The notes under the pieces are model-generated. The model had not been told where the DNA came from. It saw only the letters and a list, made by a program, of their open reading frames with translations, and searched no databases. A stretch of 24,452 bases of DNA, from IMG/VR virus record IMGVR_UViG_3300006924_000171, positions 1 to 24,452 of that record. One strand, 5' to 3'. The DNA comes from a virus. This document shows positions 6,106 to 15,355 of the stretch, piece by piece (positions within the stretch are counted from its first letter, which is position 1; each line of letters opens with the position of its first letter). The translations under genes and the position numbers were made by a program.

Positions 6106-8739
6106 ATGGCAGAAGTCACATACAGAGGCGGTGGAATGGATGGAGTTACTAGCAATGCGGCTAGTGAAGCTACTCTACAACGTCTAGTCGCACTAATGGA
6201 AAAAGGCTCCAAGGGCGGAGGTGCGGCCACTGAAAAAATGGCAAATGCTGTCAAAACCAAAGGCGTTACTATATCTAAAGCAGATAACAAGGCTACAGCA
6301 GAAGGTACTGAAGCTAAGAAAGAAGCAACTAAAGCACAGAAGAAACTTTCAGAACGAGTTAGAAATACTGCCAAAGCATTTGATAGATACTCATTAGGAC
6401 TATTCAGCGGAATAGGTAATACTATCCAAACATTTGGTGGTCTTGGTAAAGAACTAATTGCTGGCGGCAACCGAATGAGTGATTTCGGACAGCATGTTAC
6501 AGGACTAATACAAAAATTTCCTATTGTAGGTGGCGTGATTGGTCAGTTTGGCCAAACAATGCTGAATATACTTGATAATCAAATTGACATGTACAGATCA
6601 TTGTCTGGAGCAGGTATTGACTTTGGTGATAGTATGTTTGCAATGCAAAGACGTGCCGCTGAAGCAGGATTAAACATGGCTACCTTAGCAGGCACAATAC
6701 AAGAAAATTCACAGATGTTAGCAGTAGCATTTGGTGGTGCAACTAAAGGTGCTGACAGGTTTAGTAAAATCTCAGCGATTGTACAAAGATCACAAACAGA
6801 CTTTTCTAAACTAGGTATGACAATGGAAGATGTAACTGAGTTTACAGCTGACTATATTGACTTACAAAGAATTCAAGGAAGAATGAAAGACCGGTCCGAT
6901 AGAAGTCTTGCCGCAGGCACTACAGCATATATTATGCAACTAGATGCACTTGCTAAAATTACAGGTATGACTAGAAAGCAAGCCGCGGAAGAATTAAAAG
7001 GTCAAAGTACTGATAAGAGATTACAAGCATTGTTCATGACTATGGACGATGGAGTTAAAGAACAGATGAATGCTAGTTTAGCAATGATCAAAGGTGCAAG
7101 TCCAGAGATGGAAGAAGCATTAAAAGAATTGATTGCAACTAACGGTGTTCCATTAAGTGATTTTGCAAAGAGTTTGATACGAACTAATCCACAGTTTGCT
7201 GAGATGGCAAAAGGATTGAGAGATGGTTCTATATCAGCAGATGAGTTTGCGGCACAAACAAATGACCAAGTAACACAAGCACAAGAGTTTGTTAAGAAAA
7301 ATGCATTTGTAATTGCACAAGCACAAGCATTAGGTGATACTACATATGATGCTGTATTACAACTAGCAAAAATGAGTGAAGTTGGTGGACTACTTAGTGA
7401 AGCAGAACAAAAACAATTAGATGCTATTGCGGCCAAAGATAAAACACTTACTGACTTTGATAGTATGATTGAAAAGATACGTAGCACTATCTTAGTTAAA
7501 TTACTTGACTCAGGTATATTTGACAAACTGCAAACAGTGATGTCAGACCTTACAGCATGGTTCCAAAAAGATGAAACACAAGCATCTATACAAGGATTTG
7601 TTGATAGACTAGGAACATTGTTTGACAACCTTGGTACAATGGTTGAAGACTTTAAAAATGATTGGGGCAAGTTAAGCATTGGTGAACTAGTAACCAAGTA
7701 TCTTATTAATCCTATCAAAACATTATTTGGTGCTGATACAGGTCCACCTCCAGGGCATCCAGAGCATAATAAAAATGCAGGTTCAAAATCAAGTGGACTA
7801 ATGGGAGGATTGTTTGAATCATTAGGCCCAATAATTGAAAAATTTGAATCGTGGGGTAAAGCATTAGTGTGGGGCGGTATTGGTGCCGCGGCTGTATTAA
7901 TTGGATTCACAGCGGCTGTTGCGGCTATGGCGGCTCCGTTAGCATTAGCGTCTCCGGGCATTGCGGCAATTGGAGTTGCGTTTGCTGGAGTAGGTGTAGC
8001 AGGATTTGGAATTGCGGCGTTGATAGATTCAATCACCACATCTGTTGACAATGTTGCAGTTGGATTGAAAAAGTTTGAAGACCTTGATTCAGAAAAATTA
8101 GGTGACGTTGGTGGAGCATTAAAACCACTTACAGATAATATTATGGGTCTTGCTAAAGGCGGTGTTGTTGCATCGTTTATGAGTGAAGGCGTATTAGAAA
8201 AAATTGCCGCAGGCGTTAAATCGTTTGAAGGTATTGATTCTAAATCAATGAAGGACATGGGTCCTGCATTAACTAGTTTACAAGCAGGTATTGCGGCATT
8301 TACCGGTGACGGTATTATGGATAGCTTTAGTAAATTCATTGGCGGATTGTTTGGCAATGATGGCGGAATGAAAGATATGGCAAAAGATCTTGAAGCGTTT
8401 GCTAATATTGATGCCGCTGGACTTCAAGGTATTGGAGATGGTTTACAAGGCATTGCGGCATACGTTGACGCTATGGACGGTGCTAACCTTAAACAAGTAA
8501 CTAAAAATTTAAAAGAATTGATTAAACAAATTGGACAATACAACGAAGAATACAAAAATATGGATGCTGAAACCAAAGCATCGTTTACCAAAGTGTTAAA
8601 TGTAAATAATGAGAGTCAAGATAAGACCTCTTCAATGCTAGTTTCGTTAAATAGTACTAACGCACTTATGTTAGAAGAACTCAAAAAACAAACTAAAGGT
8701 GGAAAAGCTATGACAAACGCAATATCAGGAGCGGCATAA
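6106..8739 (+). CDS. Probable tail tape measure protein (877 aa)
   Basis: This long, mostly helical protein has the usual features of a tape measure: a Lys/Ala-rich N-terminal helix (about 40-95), amphipathic segments (GAGIDFGDSMFAMQRRAAEA), a Gly/Ala-rich hydrophobic region (about 588-640, with AAAVLIGFTAAVAAMAAPL), and a C-terminus with repeated LGDVGGALKPL / MKDMGPALTSL / LQGIGDGLQGI units. Tape measures set tail length and are ejected during infection. It is larger than T4 gp29 (590 aa) and shows no motif that proves orthology, so the call rests on architecture and position beside gp26/51. Its stop overlaps the portal start by one base (TAATG). A general large structural protein is the alternative. 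Confidence 0.65.
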   Translation: MAEVTYRGGGMDGVTSNAASEATLQRLVALMEKGSKGGGAATEKMANAVKTKGVTISKADNKATAEGTEAKKEATKAQKKLSERVRNTAKAFDRYSLGLFSGIGNTIQTFGGLGKELIAGGNRMSDFGQHVTGLIQKFPIVGGVIGQFGQTMLNILDNQIDMYRSLSGAGIDFGDSMFAMQRRAAEAGLNMATLAGTIQENSQMLAVAFGGATKGADRFSKISAIVQRSQTDFSKLGMTMEDVTEFTADYIDLQRIQGRMKDRSDRSLAAGTTAYIMQLDALAKITGMTRKQAAEELKGQSTDKRLQALFMTMDDGVKEQMNASLAMIKGASPEMEEALKELIATNGVPLSDFAKSLIRTNPQFAEMAKGLRDGSISADEFAAQTNDQVTQAQEFVKKNAFVIAQAQALGDTTYDAVLQLAKMSEVGGLLSEAEQKQLDAIAAKDKTLTDFDSMIEKIRSTILVKLLDSGIFDKLQTVMSDLTAWFQKDETQASIQGFVDRLGTLFDNLGTMVEDFKNDWGKLSIGELVTKYLINPIKTLFGADTGPPPGHPEHNKNAGSKSSGLMGGLFESLGPIIEKFESWGKALVWGGIGAAAVLIGFTAAVAAMAAPLALASPGIAAIGVAFAGVGVAGFGIAALIDSITTSVDNVAVGLKKFEDLDSEKLGDVGGALKPLTDNIMGLAKGGVVASFMSEGVLEKIAAGVKSFEGIDSKSMKDMGPALTSLQAGIAAFTGDGIMDSFSKFIGGLFGNDGGMKDMAKDLEAFANIDAAGLQGIGDGLQGIAAYVDAMDGANLKQVTKNLKELIKQIGQYNEEYKNMDAETKASFTKVLNVNNESQDKTSSMLVSLNSTNALMLEELKKQTKGGKAMTNAISGAA

Positions 8740-10475
8740 TGAGCTGGAAACGTTATTTTACGCCAGTTCCAACAGGTTCTGCCCAAGACGGCAGTTATAG
8801 CCCACTTGGCGGAAGTACTAACCAAGGTATGGGTCCTGCCCAAGCTAACTACTCAAGTTACTTGCCAGATGTATATGTAGGTTCTCCAAATCGTGTTGAA
8901 AGATACGGACAATACAACACTATGGACAACGATAGTGAAGTAAATGCGGCATTAGACATTTTAGCAGAATTTACAACTCAAAAAAATACTTCAAACAGAA
9001 GTCCGTTCTTAATGGACTTCAAATCAGATGCAACTAATACAGAAGTACAGACACTTAAACTATACTTACAACAGTGGTGTAAAGTACAAAACTTTGAAAC
9101 AAAAATGTTTCGTATTTTACGTAATACTTTTAAGTATGGCGATGCATTTTTTATTAGAGATCCAGAAACTAAAAAATGGCATTACATTGATCCTGCAAAC
9201 GTTACAAAGATTATTGTTAACGAATCAGAAGGCAAAAAGCCTGAGCAGTATGTTATTAAAAATGTAAACTTAAACTTTGTTTCAAGCGTAGCAACTACTC
9301 CATTACAAACAAACGGTAATGTTACAGGTGGTGGCGAAGGTTACATGACTGGTGGTTCACGTGGAATGACAGGTGCACCTAACCAAGCATTGCAAGGTGG
9401 ACGTTTTGCAAAAGGTGAATCAGAGTTTGCAGTTGATGCAGAACACATTGTACACCTAAGTTTATCAGAAGGGTTAGATAATAACTTCCCATTTGGTAAC
9501 AGCTTGTTAGAAAGTATATTTAAAGTATACAAACAAAAAGAATTATTAGAAGATGCTATTATTATTTACAGAGTGCAAAGAGCACCAGAGCGTAGAGTAT
9601 TTTACGTTGACGTAGGTAATATGCCATCACACTTGGCAATGCAATTTGTTGAACGTGTAAAAACAGATATACACCAAAGACGTATTCCAAGTAGCACAGG
9701 TGGAGGAGCGAATGTTATAGACAGTTCATACAATCCTTTATCAATTAACGAAGATTACTTCTTCCCACAAACTGCTGAAGGACGTGGATCTAAAGTTGAA
9801 ACACTACCAGGTGGTACAAACTTAGGAGAGATTGATGACCTTAGATATTTTACTAATAAGCTGGTACGCGGTTTGCGTATTCCTAGTTCTTATCTTCCTA
9901 CAGGGCCTGACGATGGTGCTAGTGCATTCCAAGATGGGCGAGTGGGTACTGCGTACATTCAAGAGTTACGCTTTAACACCTATTGCGAAAGACTACAAGG
10001 ACTTTTAACAGAACAATTTAATCAAGACTTTAAACGCTACCTATTAGAAAAAGGTATTAACATTGACACAGCAATGTTTGACCTAAGGATGCAACCACCA
10101 CAAAACTTTGCAAGTTACAGACAATCAGAACTTGACAATGCAAGAGTTGGAACATTTACTCAAATGGCGGCTATACCTTATGTGTCAAATAGATTTGCAC
10201 TTAAACGTTTCTTAGGACTAAGTGCAGAAGAAGTTGCAGAGAACGAAAAGTTCTGGCGTGAAGAAAATGATGAAAACTTAACTCCAGTTCCAACAGACGC
10301 CGCAGGCGAAATGCGTGGAGCAGGTGTTAGTGCCGCAGGCATGAGTGCAGACCTTAGCGGAATGGAAGATGAAGCAGTTGATCCAGACGCACCGGCACCA
10401 GAAGATGGCGGAGCAGGTACACCACCAGAAACAGTAACAGGTGATGATGCACCTATACCAGGCGCTGAAGGATAA
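8739..10475 (+). CDS. 20: Portal vertex protein gp20 (578 aa)
   Basis: This is the T4-type portal, the 12-subunit ring that nucleates prohead assembly and conducts DNA. Recognisable segments are YGQYNTMDNDSEVNAALDIL, MFRILRNTFKYGDAFFIRDP, FPFGNSLLESIFKVYKQKEL and a strongly conserved central block (IYRVQRAPERRVFYVDVGNM, then ETLPGGTNLGEIDDLRYF and IPSSYLPTGPDDG). The C-terminal tail (about 520-578) is acidic, Ala/Gly/Pro-rich and low complexity, explaining part of the extra length over T4 gp20 (524 aa). It is coupled to the tape measure gene. The last codons overlap a late-promoter sequence at 10471. Confidence 0.95.
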   Translation: MSWKRYFTPVPTGSAQDGSYSPLGGSTNQGMGPAQANYSSYLPDVYVGSPNRVERYGQYNTMDNDSEVNAALDILAEFTTQKNTSNRSPFLMDFKSDATNTEVQTLKLYLQQWCKVQNFETKMFRILRNTFKYGDAFFIRDPETKKWHYIDPANVTKIIVNESEGKKPEQYVIKNVNLNFVSSVATTPLQTNGNVTGGGEGYMTGGSRGMTGAPNQALQGGRFAKGESEFAVDAEHIVHLSLSEGLDNNFPFGNSLLESIFKVYKQKELLEDAIIIYRVQRAPERRVFYVDVGNMPSHLAMQFVERVKTDIHQRRIPSSTGGGANVIDSSYNPLSINEDYFFPQTAEGRGSKVETLPGGTNLGEIDDLRYFTNKLVRGLRIPSSYLPTGPDDGASAFQDGRVGTAYIQELRFNTYCERLQGLLTEQFNQDFKRYLLEKGINIDTAMFDLRMQPPQNFASYRQSELDNARVGTFTQMAAIPYVSNRFALKRFLGLSAEEVAENEKFWREENDENLTPVPTDAAGEMRGAGVSAAGMSADLSGMEDEAVDPDAPAPEDGGAGTPPETVTGDDAPIPGAEG

Positions 10476-10478
10476 ATA
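10471..10478 (+). promoter_or_regulatory. T4-type late promoter (GATAAATA) overlapping gp20 stop
   Basis: With T4 spacing the start is base 10484, the A of the next ATG, predicting a leaderless mRNA. The same arrangement (TAAATATTA, two bases, ATG) recurs at 15828-15841. Confidence 0.6.
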
Positions 10479-10483
10479 TTAAC

Positions 10484-10729
10484 ATGATACTACGTGAACT
10501 ATTTTATTTTGATAAAGAAACTTTGGAGCCAGTTGAGAATAACTCTTACGATCCACAGTCTGATGATTCAATTATGAAACGTGACGACACACGTAAGACA
10601 CGCTTAACACTACGTCAGATAAACAAAATGCGTAAAGCATCTGATTTGCACAAAGAGGAGCAGGACAAGGAATTACATTTCGTAAGACAAATGTATGGAC
10701 TTGCCGCGAATGCAGAACAGGCTGTTTAA
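10484..10729 (+). CDS. Small conserved-type protein after the portal gene (81 aa), leaderless
   Basis: This polar, charged protein starts MILRELFYFDKETLEPVE and contains YDPQSDDSIMKRDDTRKTRL followed by a helix (LRQINKMRKASDLHKEEQ). I recall small proteins of this pattern (KDDTRKTRLTL...) next to gp20 in marine T4-like phages, where function is unknown. In T4 this slot holds gp67, but the acidic tail of gp67 is absent here. There is no ribosome-binding sequence; a late promoter ends six bases before the ATG. It is probably a small core or head-assembly factor, inferred only from location. Confidence 0.75.
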   Translation: MILRELFYFDKETLEPVENNSYDPQSDDSIMKRDDTRKTRLTLRQINKMRKASDLHKEEQDKELHFVRQMYGLAANAEQAV

Positions 10730-10731
10730 AA

Positions 10732-11334
10732 ATGTCAATAGCATTTGTTATTGGTAACGGCACGTCAAGAAAACCTATTCCCCTAGAACCACTTAAAGCA
10801 CACGGAACATTATATGCCTGTAACGCTGTTTACAGATCAGGCTTAAGGCCTGACTATCTTGTTGCTGTAGATACTAAGATGGTTACTGAAATTAACAATT
10901 CAAAGTACCAACATCATAATAATGTGTGGACTAACCCAAACAAATTATACGAAAAATTTCATTGCTTTAACTACTTTGCTGACCCTTTAGGTTGGTCAAG
11001 TGGTCCTACAGCATTGTGGCTAGCATCTTATGGTGCAGATCACCAACACAGCGAAATATACATACTAGGCTTTGACTATGAAGGTATTGAAGGCAAAATT
11101 AATAATCTGTACGCAAACACACAAAATTACAAAAGAAGCGAAGAAGTAGCAACATATCACGGTAACTGGAGTAGGCAAACAGGAATAGTAATTCAAAAAA
11201 ATGTTGGAAAGAGATATATACGTGTAGTAGAGAACGAGGATGATTACTGCCCAGACAATTTAAGACCCTTAGGTAACTTATCCCATATTACAGTAGCTCA
11301 ATTCACTGAAAAATTCGTGAATTTACAATCTTAA
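10732..11334 (+). CDS. DUF115/MptE-like or sialyltransferase-like Rossmann protein (200 aa)
   Basis: The N-terminus has a nucleotide-binding-type loop (FVIGNGTSRKP, residues 5-15), then CNAVY (30-34) and PDYLVAVD (40-47). Later elements are WSSGPTALWLASYGA (88-102) and EIYILGFDYEG (108-118). This order, GNG-S, CN and a late LGFDY, is that of the DUF115/MAF-like fold and of GT42-type sialyltransferases, which use activated sugars or pyrophosphate chemistry. It begins two bases after the previous stop without a clear ribosome site. It lies inside the otherwise conserved head module, so it looks like an inserted accessory gene. Glycan modification of phage or host surface is possible; the substrate cannot be read from the sequence. 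Confidence 0.6.
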   Translation: MSIAFVIGNGTSRKPIPLEPLKAHGTLYACNAVYRSGLRPDYLVAVDTKMVTEINNSKYQHHNNVWTNPNKLYEKFHCFNYFADPLGWSSGPTALWLASYGADHQHSEIYILGFDYEGIEGKINNLYANTQNYKRSEEVATYHGNWSRQTGIVIQKNVGKRYIRVVENEDDYCPDNLRPLGNLSHITVAQFTEKFVNLQS

Positions 11335-11384
11335 TGTAAAATCGGCTCGTTTTGACCGGTTTAACCACCCTTTTAATCATTTTC

Positions 11385-11392
11385 CATAAATA
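11385..11392 (+). promoter_or_regulatory. T4-type late promoter (CATAAATA) of the prohead block
   Basis: The predicted start is near 11398, followed by a strong AGGAGGAGA before the ATG at 11437. It would drive the core protein, gp21, gp22 and gp23 up to the terminator at 15382. Confidence 0.75.
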
Positions 11393-11436
11393 CAACTGAC
11401 AGCTTATCGTATCTAAACAACAGGAGGAGATAAAAA

Positions 11437-12411
11437 ATGGCTAATCAAAATAAATTTGAAGCAATGCTTGAAAAGCTAATTGCTGAAGACAAAGCGGGAG
11501 CAGAAGAATTGTTCCACGAAATCGTAGTTGAGAAATCACGCGATATCTATGAAAACTTATTAAAAGATGACGTAGAAGAAGTTGAAGTAGACGAAGCAAC
11601 AGACGAAGAAGTAGATGAAACTACTGACGAAGAAGTTGATGAGTCAAGCAACGACGAAGAAACTAACGAAGCAACTGACGAAGAAGTTGACGAAGCTACT
11701 GACGAAGAAGTAGACGAAGCAACTGATGAAGAAGTAGACGAAGCTTCAGACGAAGAAGTTGACGAAAACTTTGTAGACGAAATTACACCAGAAGCTGAAG
11801 GTGAAATGGGTGGCGATGCCGCTGATGACATGATGGCAGATATTGCCGCAGACAGCGAAGAAGGTGACAAAGAAGATGACGAAGACATTGAAGACAGAGT
11901 CACTGATTTGGAAGATACATTCGATGACCTAAAAGCTGAATTTGACGCTATGATGAGCGACAAAGAAGGTGACGATGAAGGCGATGCAGAACCAGAAATG
12001 GATATGGACGCTGGAGACGAAGAAGGTGATGACGATGAGGCAGATGAAGCTATTGCTCCAGAAGCCGATCTTGAAGTAGCACCAGCATTTGAAGGCAAAA
12101 AAGATGCCAACACTGAAATGCGTGAGTATGTTGAAAAAGTAACAGCTAATATGGGCGACAACGGTGACAACACCAAATCTCCAGTAGCTAGTGCTAACGA
12201 CATGGGCGGTGAAGCCGGAAATCTAAACCAAGGTGGTGAAGAAACTGGTGGAAAAGCTGACTCGGCTAAAGAAGATAACGCAGGGAACGTTAACGTACCA
12301 GGCGGAAAAGCTTCAAAGTCAATGAGTGCTAACTCAAAAGGCCACGGCGCTGAGAAAAAAGGCGCAGGCGAAAGTGGAACTGATAGTAAAAGTACTATCT
12401 CAGGTTCATAA
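11437..12411 (+). CDS. Acidic prohead core protein, gp67-like (324 aa)
   Basis: The first 45 residues (KFEAMLEKLIAEDKAGAEEL, then FHEIVVEKSRDIYENLL) resemble the helical head of T4 gp67, which also precedes a long acidic tail. Here the tail is far longer: about 7.5 copies of an 8-residue unit (EVDEATDE), more Asp/Glu-rich sequence to residue about 215 with a helix (IEDRVTDLEDTFDDLKAEF), a short conserved-looking helix (TEMREYVEKVTANMG), and a Gly/Ser/Asn-rich end. T4 gp67 (80 aa) is an internal scaffold component cut by gp21. The very strong ribosome site fits a high-copy core protein. Assignment is by the N-terminus, acidity and position upstream of gp21. Confidence 0.65.
   Translation: MANQNKFEAMLEKLIAEDKAGAEELFHEIVVEKSRDIYENLLKDDVEEVEVDEATDEEVDETTDEEVDESSNDEETNEATDEEVDEATDEEVDEATDEEVDEASDEEVDENFVDEITPEAEGEMGGDAADDMMADIAADSEEGDKEDDEDIEDRVTDLEDTFDDLKAEFDAMMSDKEGDDEGDAEPEMDMDAGDEEGDDDEADEAIAPEADLEVAPAFEGKKDANTEMREYVEKVTANMGDNGDNTKSPVASANDMGGEAGNLNQGGEETGGKADSAKEDNAGNVNVPGGKASKSMSANSKGHGAEKKGAGESGTDSKSTISGS
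11584..11766 (+). repeat. 24-nt tandem coding repeat (EVDEATDE units)
   Basis: About 7.5 tandem 24-nt units encode EVDEATDE variants; the third unit carries a one-codon insertion (EVDESSNDE). Third positions differ among units, so protein sequence is kept while DNA drifts. All changes preserve frame. Confidence 0.9.
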
Positions 12412-12429
12412 TAGTTAAGGAACTTATAG

Positions 12430-13062
12430 GTGTTTAATTTAACTGAGACATTGACATTCGACCAAGCAGGTATGGTTGTCGAGACTACTGAAAACAAGAA
12501 TGGAGGCAAAGATCTTTATCTTAAAGGTATTTGTATCCAGGGCGGTGTAAAAAACGCAAACCAGCGAGTTTACCCTGTTACTGAGATAGGTAGAGCTGTC
12601 AAAACTCTCAACGATCAAATCACTGGAGGATATAGTGTTCTTGGAGAAGTTGATCACCCAGAAGGACTTAACATTAACTTAGACCGTGTAAGCCATATGA
12701 TCACAGATATGTGGATGGATGGACCAAACGGTTATGGAAAGTTAAAAGTATTACCGACGCCAATGGGACAACTAGTTCAAACAATGCTGGAAAGCGGAGT
12801 TAAACTAGGTGTTTCATCGCGTGGGTCAGGCAACGTAAGTGAAGACGGTGCCGGCGAAGTAAGTGACTACGAGATTATTACAGTTGATGTTGTAGCACAG
12901 CCAAGTGCTCCGGGTGCATACCCAACCCCAATATATGAGCATTTAATAAACGCCCGTGGGGGGTACAAGGCATTAGAATTAGCAAGAGAAGTCCAAGGCG
13001 ACGCGAAGGCACAAAAATATTTAAAAGAATCTTTGGTGAATATCATCAAGGGTCTAAGGTAA
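12430..13062 (+). CDS. 21: Prohead maturation protease gp21 (210 aa)
   Basis: This is the T4-type serine protease that cleaves scaffold and capsid proteins after Glu in hydrophobic-x-Glu sites. The catalytic His is His76 in LGEVDHPEGL and the nucleophile is in GVSSRGSG (Ser129/Ser130 region), with the supporting DYEIITVDVVAQPSAPGA block at 146-163. Its length is close to T4 gp21 (212 aa). The start is GTG, with AAGGA eight bases upstream; no in-frame ATG precedes the conserved N-terminal fold. It lies 18 bases after the core gene and 12 before gp22. Confidence 0.93.
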   Translation: MFNLTETLTFDQAGMVVETTENKNGGKDLYLKGICIQGGVKNANQRVYPVTEIGRAVKTLNDQITGGYSVLGEVDHPEGLNINLDRVSHMITDMWMDGPNGYGKLKVLPTPMGQLVQTMLESGVKLGVSSRGSGNVSEDGAGEVSDYEIITVDVVAQPSAPGAYPTPIYEHLINARGGYKALELAREVQGDAKAQKYLKESLVNIIKGLR

Positions 13063-13074
13063 TAGGAGACCATA

Positions 13075-14178
13075 ATGTTGGAAGCACTAAAATCACTTTT
13101 TGAAAACAATGTTCTTTCTGAAGAGATTAAAGCTGACATCCAAGAAGCATGGGACAAGCAAGTTAATGAAAATAAACTTACTGTCACTGCTGAACTTCGC
13201 GAAGAGTTTGCTTCAAAATATGAGCATGATAAGGCTCAAATGGTAGAAGCTGTTGATGCATTAGTCAACGATAAACTAAGTGAAGAAATTTCCGAATTTG
13301 CTGAAGATAGAAAAGCATTAGCAGAAGCAAGAGCAAAATACGCTGTTGCAATGCGTGAAAACGCAGGTATGCTAAAAGGCTTTGTATTTGATCAGCTTAA
13401 AAAGGAAGTTGGAGAACTACATGAAGATCAAAAAGTTGTATCAGAGAAATTTGGTGCTCTTGAAGAATTTGTAGTAGAAGCTTTGTCAAAAGAAATTGCA
13501 GAGTTCCATCAAGATAAGAAAGACTTAGCAGAAACAAAAGTACGTTTAGTACGTGAAGCTAAAGATCACTTAGCAAAAGTTAAAGCTAACTTTGTTAAGA
13601 GAAGTGCAGAACTAGTAACTGAAACAGTAAGTAAAGGCCTTAAAAAGGAAATTACTGCACTGAAAGAAGATATTGATTCAGCACGTAAAAACGATTTTGG
13701 TCGCAAGATTTTCGAAACATTTGCAGGTGAGTATACTAACTCATACTTAAATGAAAAATCAGAAACATCTAAGCTAATGAAAGTTGTTGCGTTGAAAGAC
13801 AAAACAGTTGAAGAAGCTAAAGCAGATGTTGTTGAAAAGTCGAAAATTATTGAAACTAAAGAAGCAGAGATTGCTAAATTAGTTGAAGCGACTAAGAGAA
13901 AAGAAGTAATGCACGAGTTAACTGGTCCTTTGAGCAAGGATCAACGTGAGATTATGAATGACTTACTGGAAAGTGTACAAACAGACAAACTGAAAGGTGC
14001 GTTTGACAAGTACATTACTGCCGTTATTGACGGGAAGACTCCGGAGAAGAAGAAGGCGAAATTGACAGAGTCAGAGGCAAAAGAAATCACAGGCAATAGA
14101 AAAACTAACGTTAGTAGTGTAAGCGTCGAATCAACAAATAATATTGTTGACATTAGACGACTTGCAGGATTGAAATAA
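13075..14178 (+). CDS. 22: Prohead core scaffold protein gp22 (367 aa)
   Basis: This highly charged, almost entirely helical protein lies between gp21 and gp23, where the T4 scaffold gene sits. The middle has three related segments, each beginning L-x-x-E-I/V-x-E/A-F/L-x-E/Q-D: LSEEISEFAEDRKALAEAR, LKKEVGELHEDQKVVSEKF and LSKEIAEFHQDKKDLAETK, then LKKEITALKEDIDSARK as a fourth, weaker copy. The C-terminal domain (LTGPLSKDQREIMNDLLESV to the end) is the conserved part. It is longer than T4 gp22 (269 aa), consistent with repeat expansion. It forms the core around which gp23 assembles and is degraded by gp21. The ribosome site is AGGAG. Confidence 0.88.
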   Translation: MLEALKSLFENNVLSEEIKADIQEAWDKQVNENKLTVTAELREEFASKYEHDKAQMVEAVDALVNDKLSEEISEFAEDRKALAEARAKYAVAMRENAGMLKGFVFDQLKKEVGELHEDQKVVSEKFGALEEFVVEALSKEIAEFHQDKKDLAETKVRLVREAKDHLAKVKANFVKRSAELVTETVSKGLKKEITALKEDIDSARKNDFGRKIFETFAGEYTNSYLNEKSETSKLMKVVALKDKTVEEAKADVVEKSKIIETKEAEIAKLVEATKRKEVMHELTGPLSKDQREIMNDLLESVQTDKLKGAFDKYITAVIDGKTPEKKKAKLTESEAKEITGNRKTNVSSVSVESTNNIVDIRRLAGLK

Positions 14179-14188
14179 GGAGAAAATA

Positions 14189-15355
14189 ATGTCAGAACTA
14201 CTAGAAAGTCGCTGGCAGGATACCAAAGTTGCACTTTTAGAAGGCCTTTCAGGCAATAAAAAAGCAACAATGGCAAGCACTCTTGAAAACACACGCAAGT
14301 GGTTGAATGAGACTGCTACAGCTGGTTCTACAAGCGCCGGTAATGTTGCAACTCTAAATAGAGTTATCCTACCAGTAATCAGACGTGTCATGCCAACTGT
14401 AATCGCCAACGAATTAGTCGGTGTACAGCCTATGACAGGTCCAGTGGGTCAAATCCACACATTAAGAGTACGTTACTCAGATTCATCTGATGGTAACGAA
14501 GTAGGTGAAGAAGCACTATCACCATTTAAGATCGCATCAGCTTACTCAGGTAATGCTACAGATGCAACACCAAAAGGATCTGCAACAGCGGCTCTTGAAG
14601 GTGCGGCTGGTAAGAGATTATCAATCCAGATCTTAAAGCAAACTGTCGAAGCAAAAACCAGAAAGCTATCAGCTAGATGGACTTTTGAAGCGGCTCAAGA
14701 TGCTCAAGCACAGCAAGGTATCGATATTGAAGCAGAAATTATGGCGGCATTAGCCCAAGAAATTACTGCAGAGATCGATCAAGAAGTATTAGCTTCTTTA
14801 CGTGCTTTAGCAGGTGCTACAAACCAACAAGCATACGACCAGACTGCTGTAAGCGGTACTGCAACATTCGTAGGTGACGAACATGCGGCTTTAGCTGTAA
14901 TGATCAACCGTGTTGCAAACACTATCGCTCAGCGTACTAGACGTGGTGCTGGTAACTACGCAGTGGTATCGCCACATGCATTAACTGTACTTCAGTCAGC
15001 AACAACTTCAGCGTTCGCAAGAACAACTGAAGGTTCTTTCGAAGCTCCAACTAATACTAAAATGGTTGGTACTTTGAATAGTGCTATGAAAGTATATGTT
15101 GATTCATATGCGGCTGATAACACAGCAGTACTAGTTGGTTACAAAGGTTCTTCAGAGTCAGACGCACCAGCGTTCTACTGCCCATACATTCCATTAATGA
15201 GCAGTGGCGTAGTGTTAGATCCTGAGAGCTTTGAGCCAGTAGTAAGCTTCATGACTAGATACGGATATGTTGAGTTATCAAACACAGCATCGTCTCTAGG
15301 TAACGCGGCAGACTACTTAGGTACAGTTACTATCGCAGGTGTAACATTCTCTTAA
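14189..15355 (+). CDS. 23: Major capsid protein gp23 (388 aa)
   Basis: This is a T4-type HK97-fold capsid protein. The conserved block NRVILPVIRRVMPTVIANEL then VGVQPMTGPVGQIHTLRVRY is typical of the family, as are KTRKLSARWTFEAAQDAQAQ and the C-terminal YCPYIPLMSSGVVLDPESFE. The N-terminal 40 or so residues are the likely propeptide; RKWLNE/T (after Glu41) and VALLEG (after Glu18) fit gp21 cleavage. It is shorter than T4 gp23 (521 aa), lacking the insertion domain, as in marine T4-like phages. It has an AGGAG ribosome site, and a strong terminator follows. No gp24 vertex paralogue follows in this window. Confidence 0.95.
   Translation: MSELLESRWQDTKVALLEGLSGNKKATMASTLENTRKWLNETATAGSTSAGNVATLNRVILPVIRRVMPTVIANELVGVQPMTGPVGQIHTLRVRYSDSSDGNEVGEEALSPFKIASAYSGNATDATPKGSATAALEGAAGKRLSIQILKQTVEAKTRKLSARWTFEAAQDAQAQQGIDIEAEIMAALAQEITAEIDQEVLASLRALAGATNQQAYDQTAVSGTATFVGDEHAALAVMINRVANTIAQRTRRGAGNYAVVSPHALTVLQSATTSAFARTTEGSFEAPTNTKMVGTLNSAMKVYVDSYAADNTAVLVGYKGSSESDAPAFYCPYIPLMSSGVVLDPESFEPVVSFMTRYGYVELSNTASSLGNAADYLGTVTIAGVTFS

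Noticed and set aside
7002-8357. Long minus-strand ORF (451 codons) opposite the tape measure gene
   Set aside because: It is opposite a well-supported coding gene, its composition is typical of an antisense shadow (Ser/Pro/Asn/Ala-rich), and it has no promoter or ribosome site. The same holds for the long minus ORF opposite the acidic repeat gene (11547-12509).
11339-11362. AAATCGG/CCGGTTT hairpin as terminator before the core block
   Set aside because: The 7-bp stem includes a G-U pair, has a 10-nt loop, and no T run follows. It may only be a minor hairpin.
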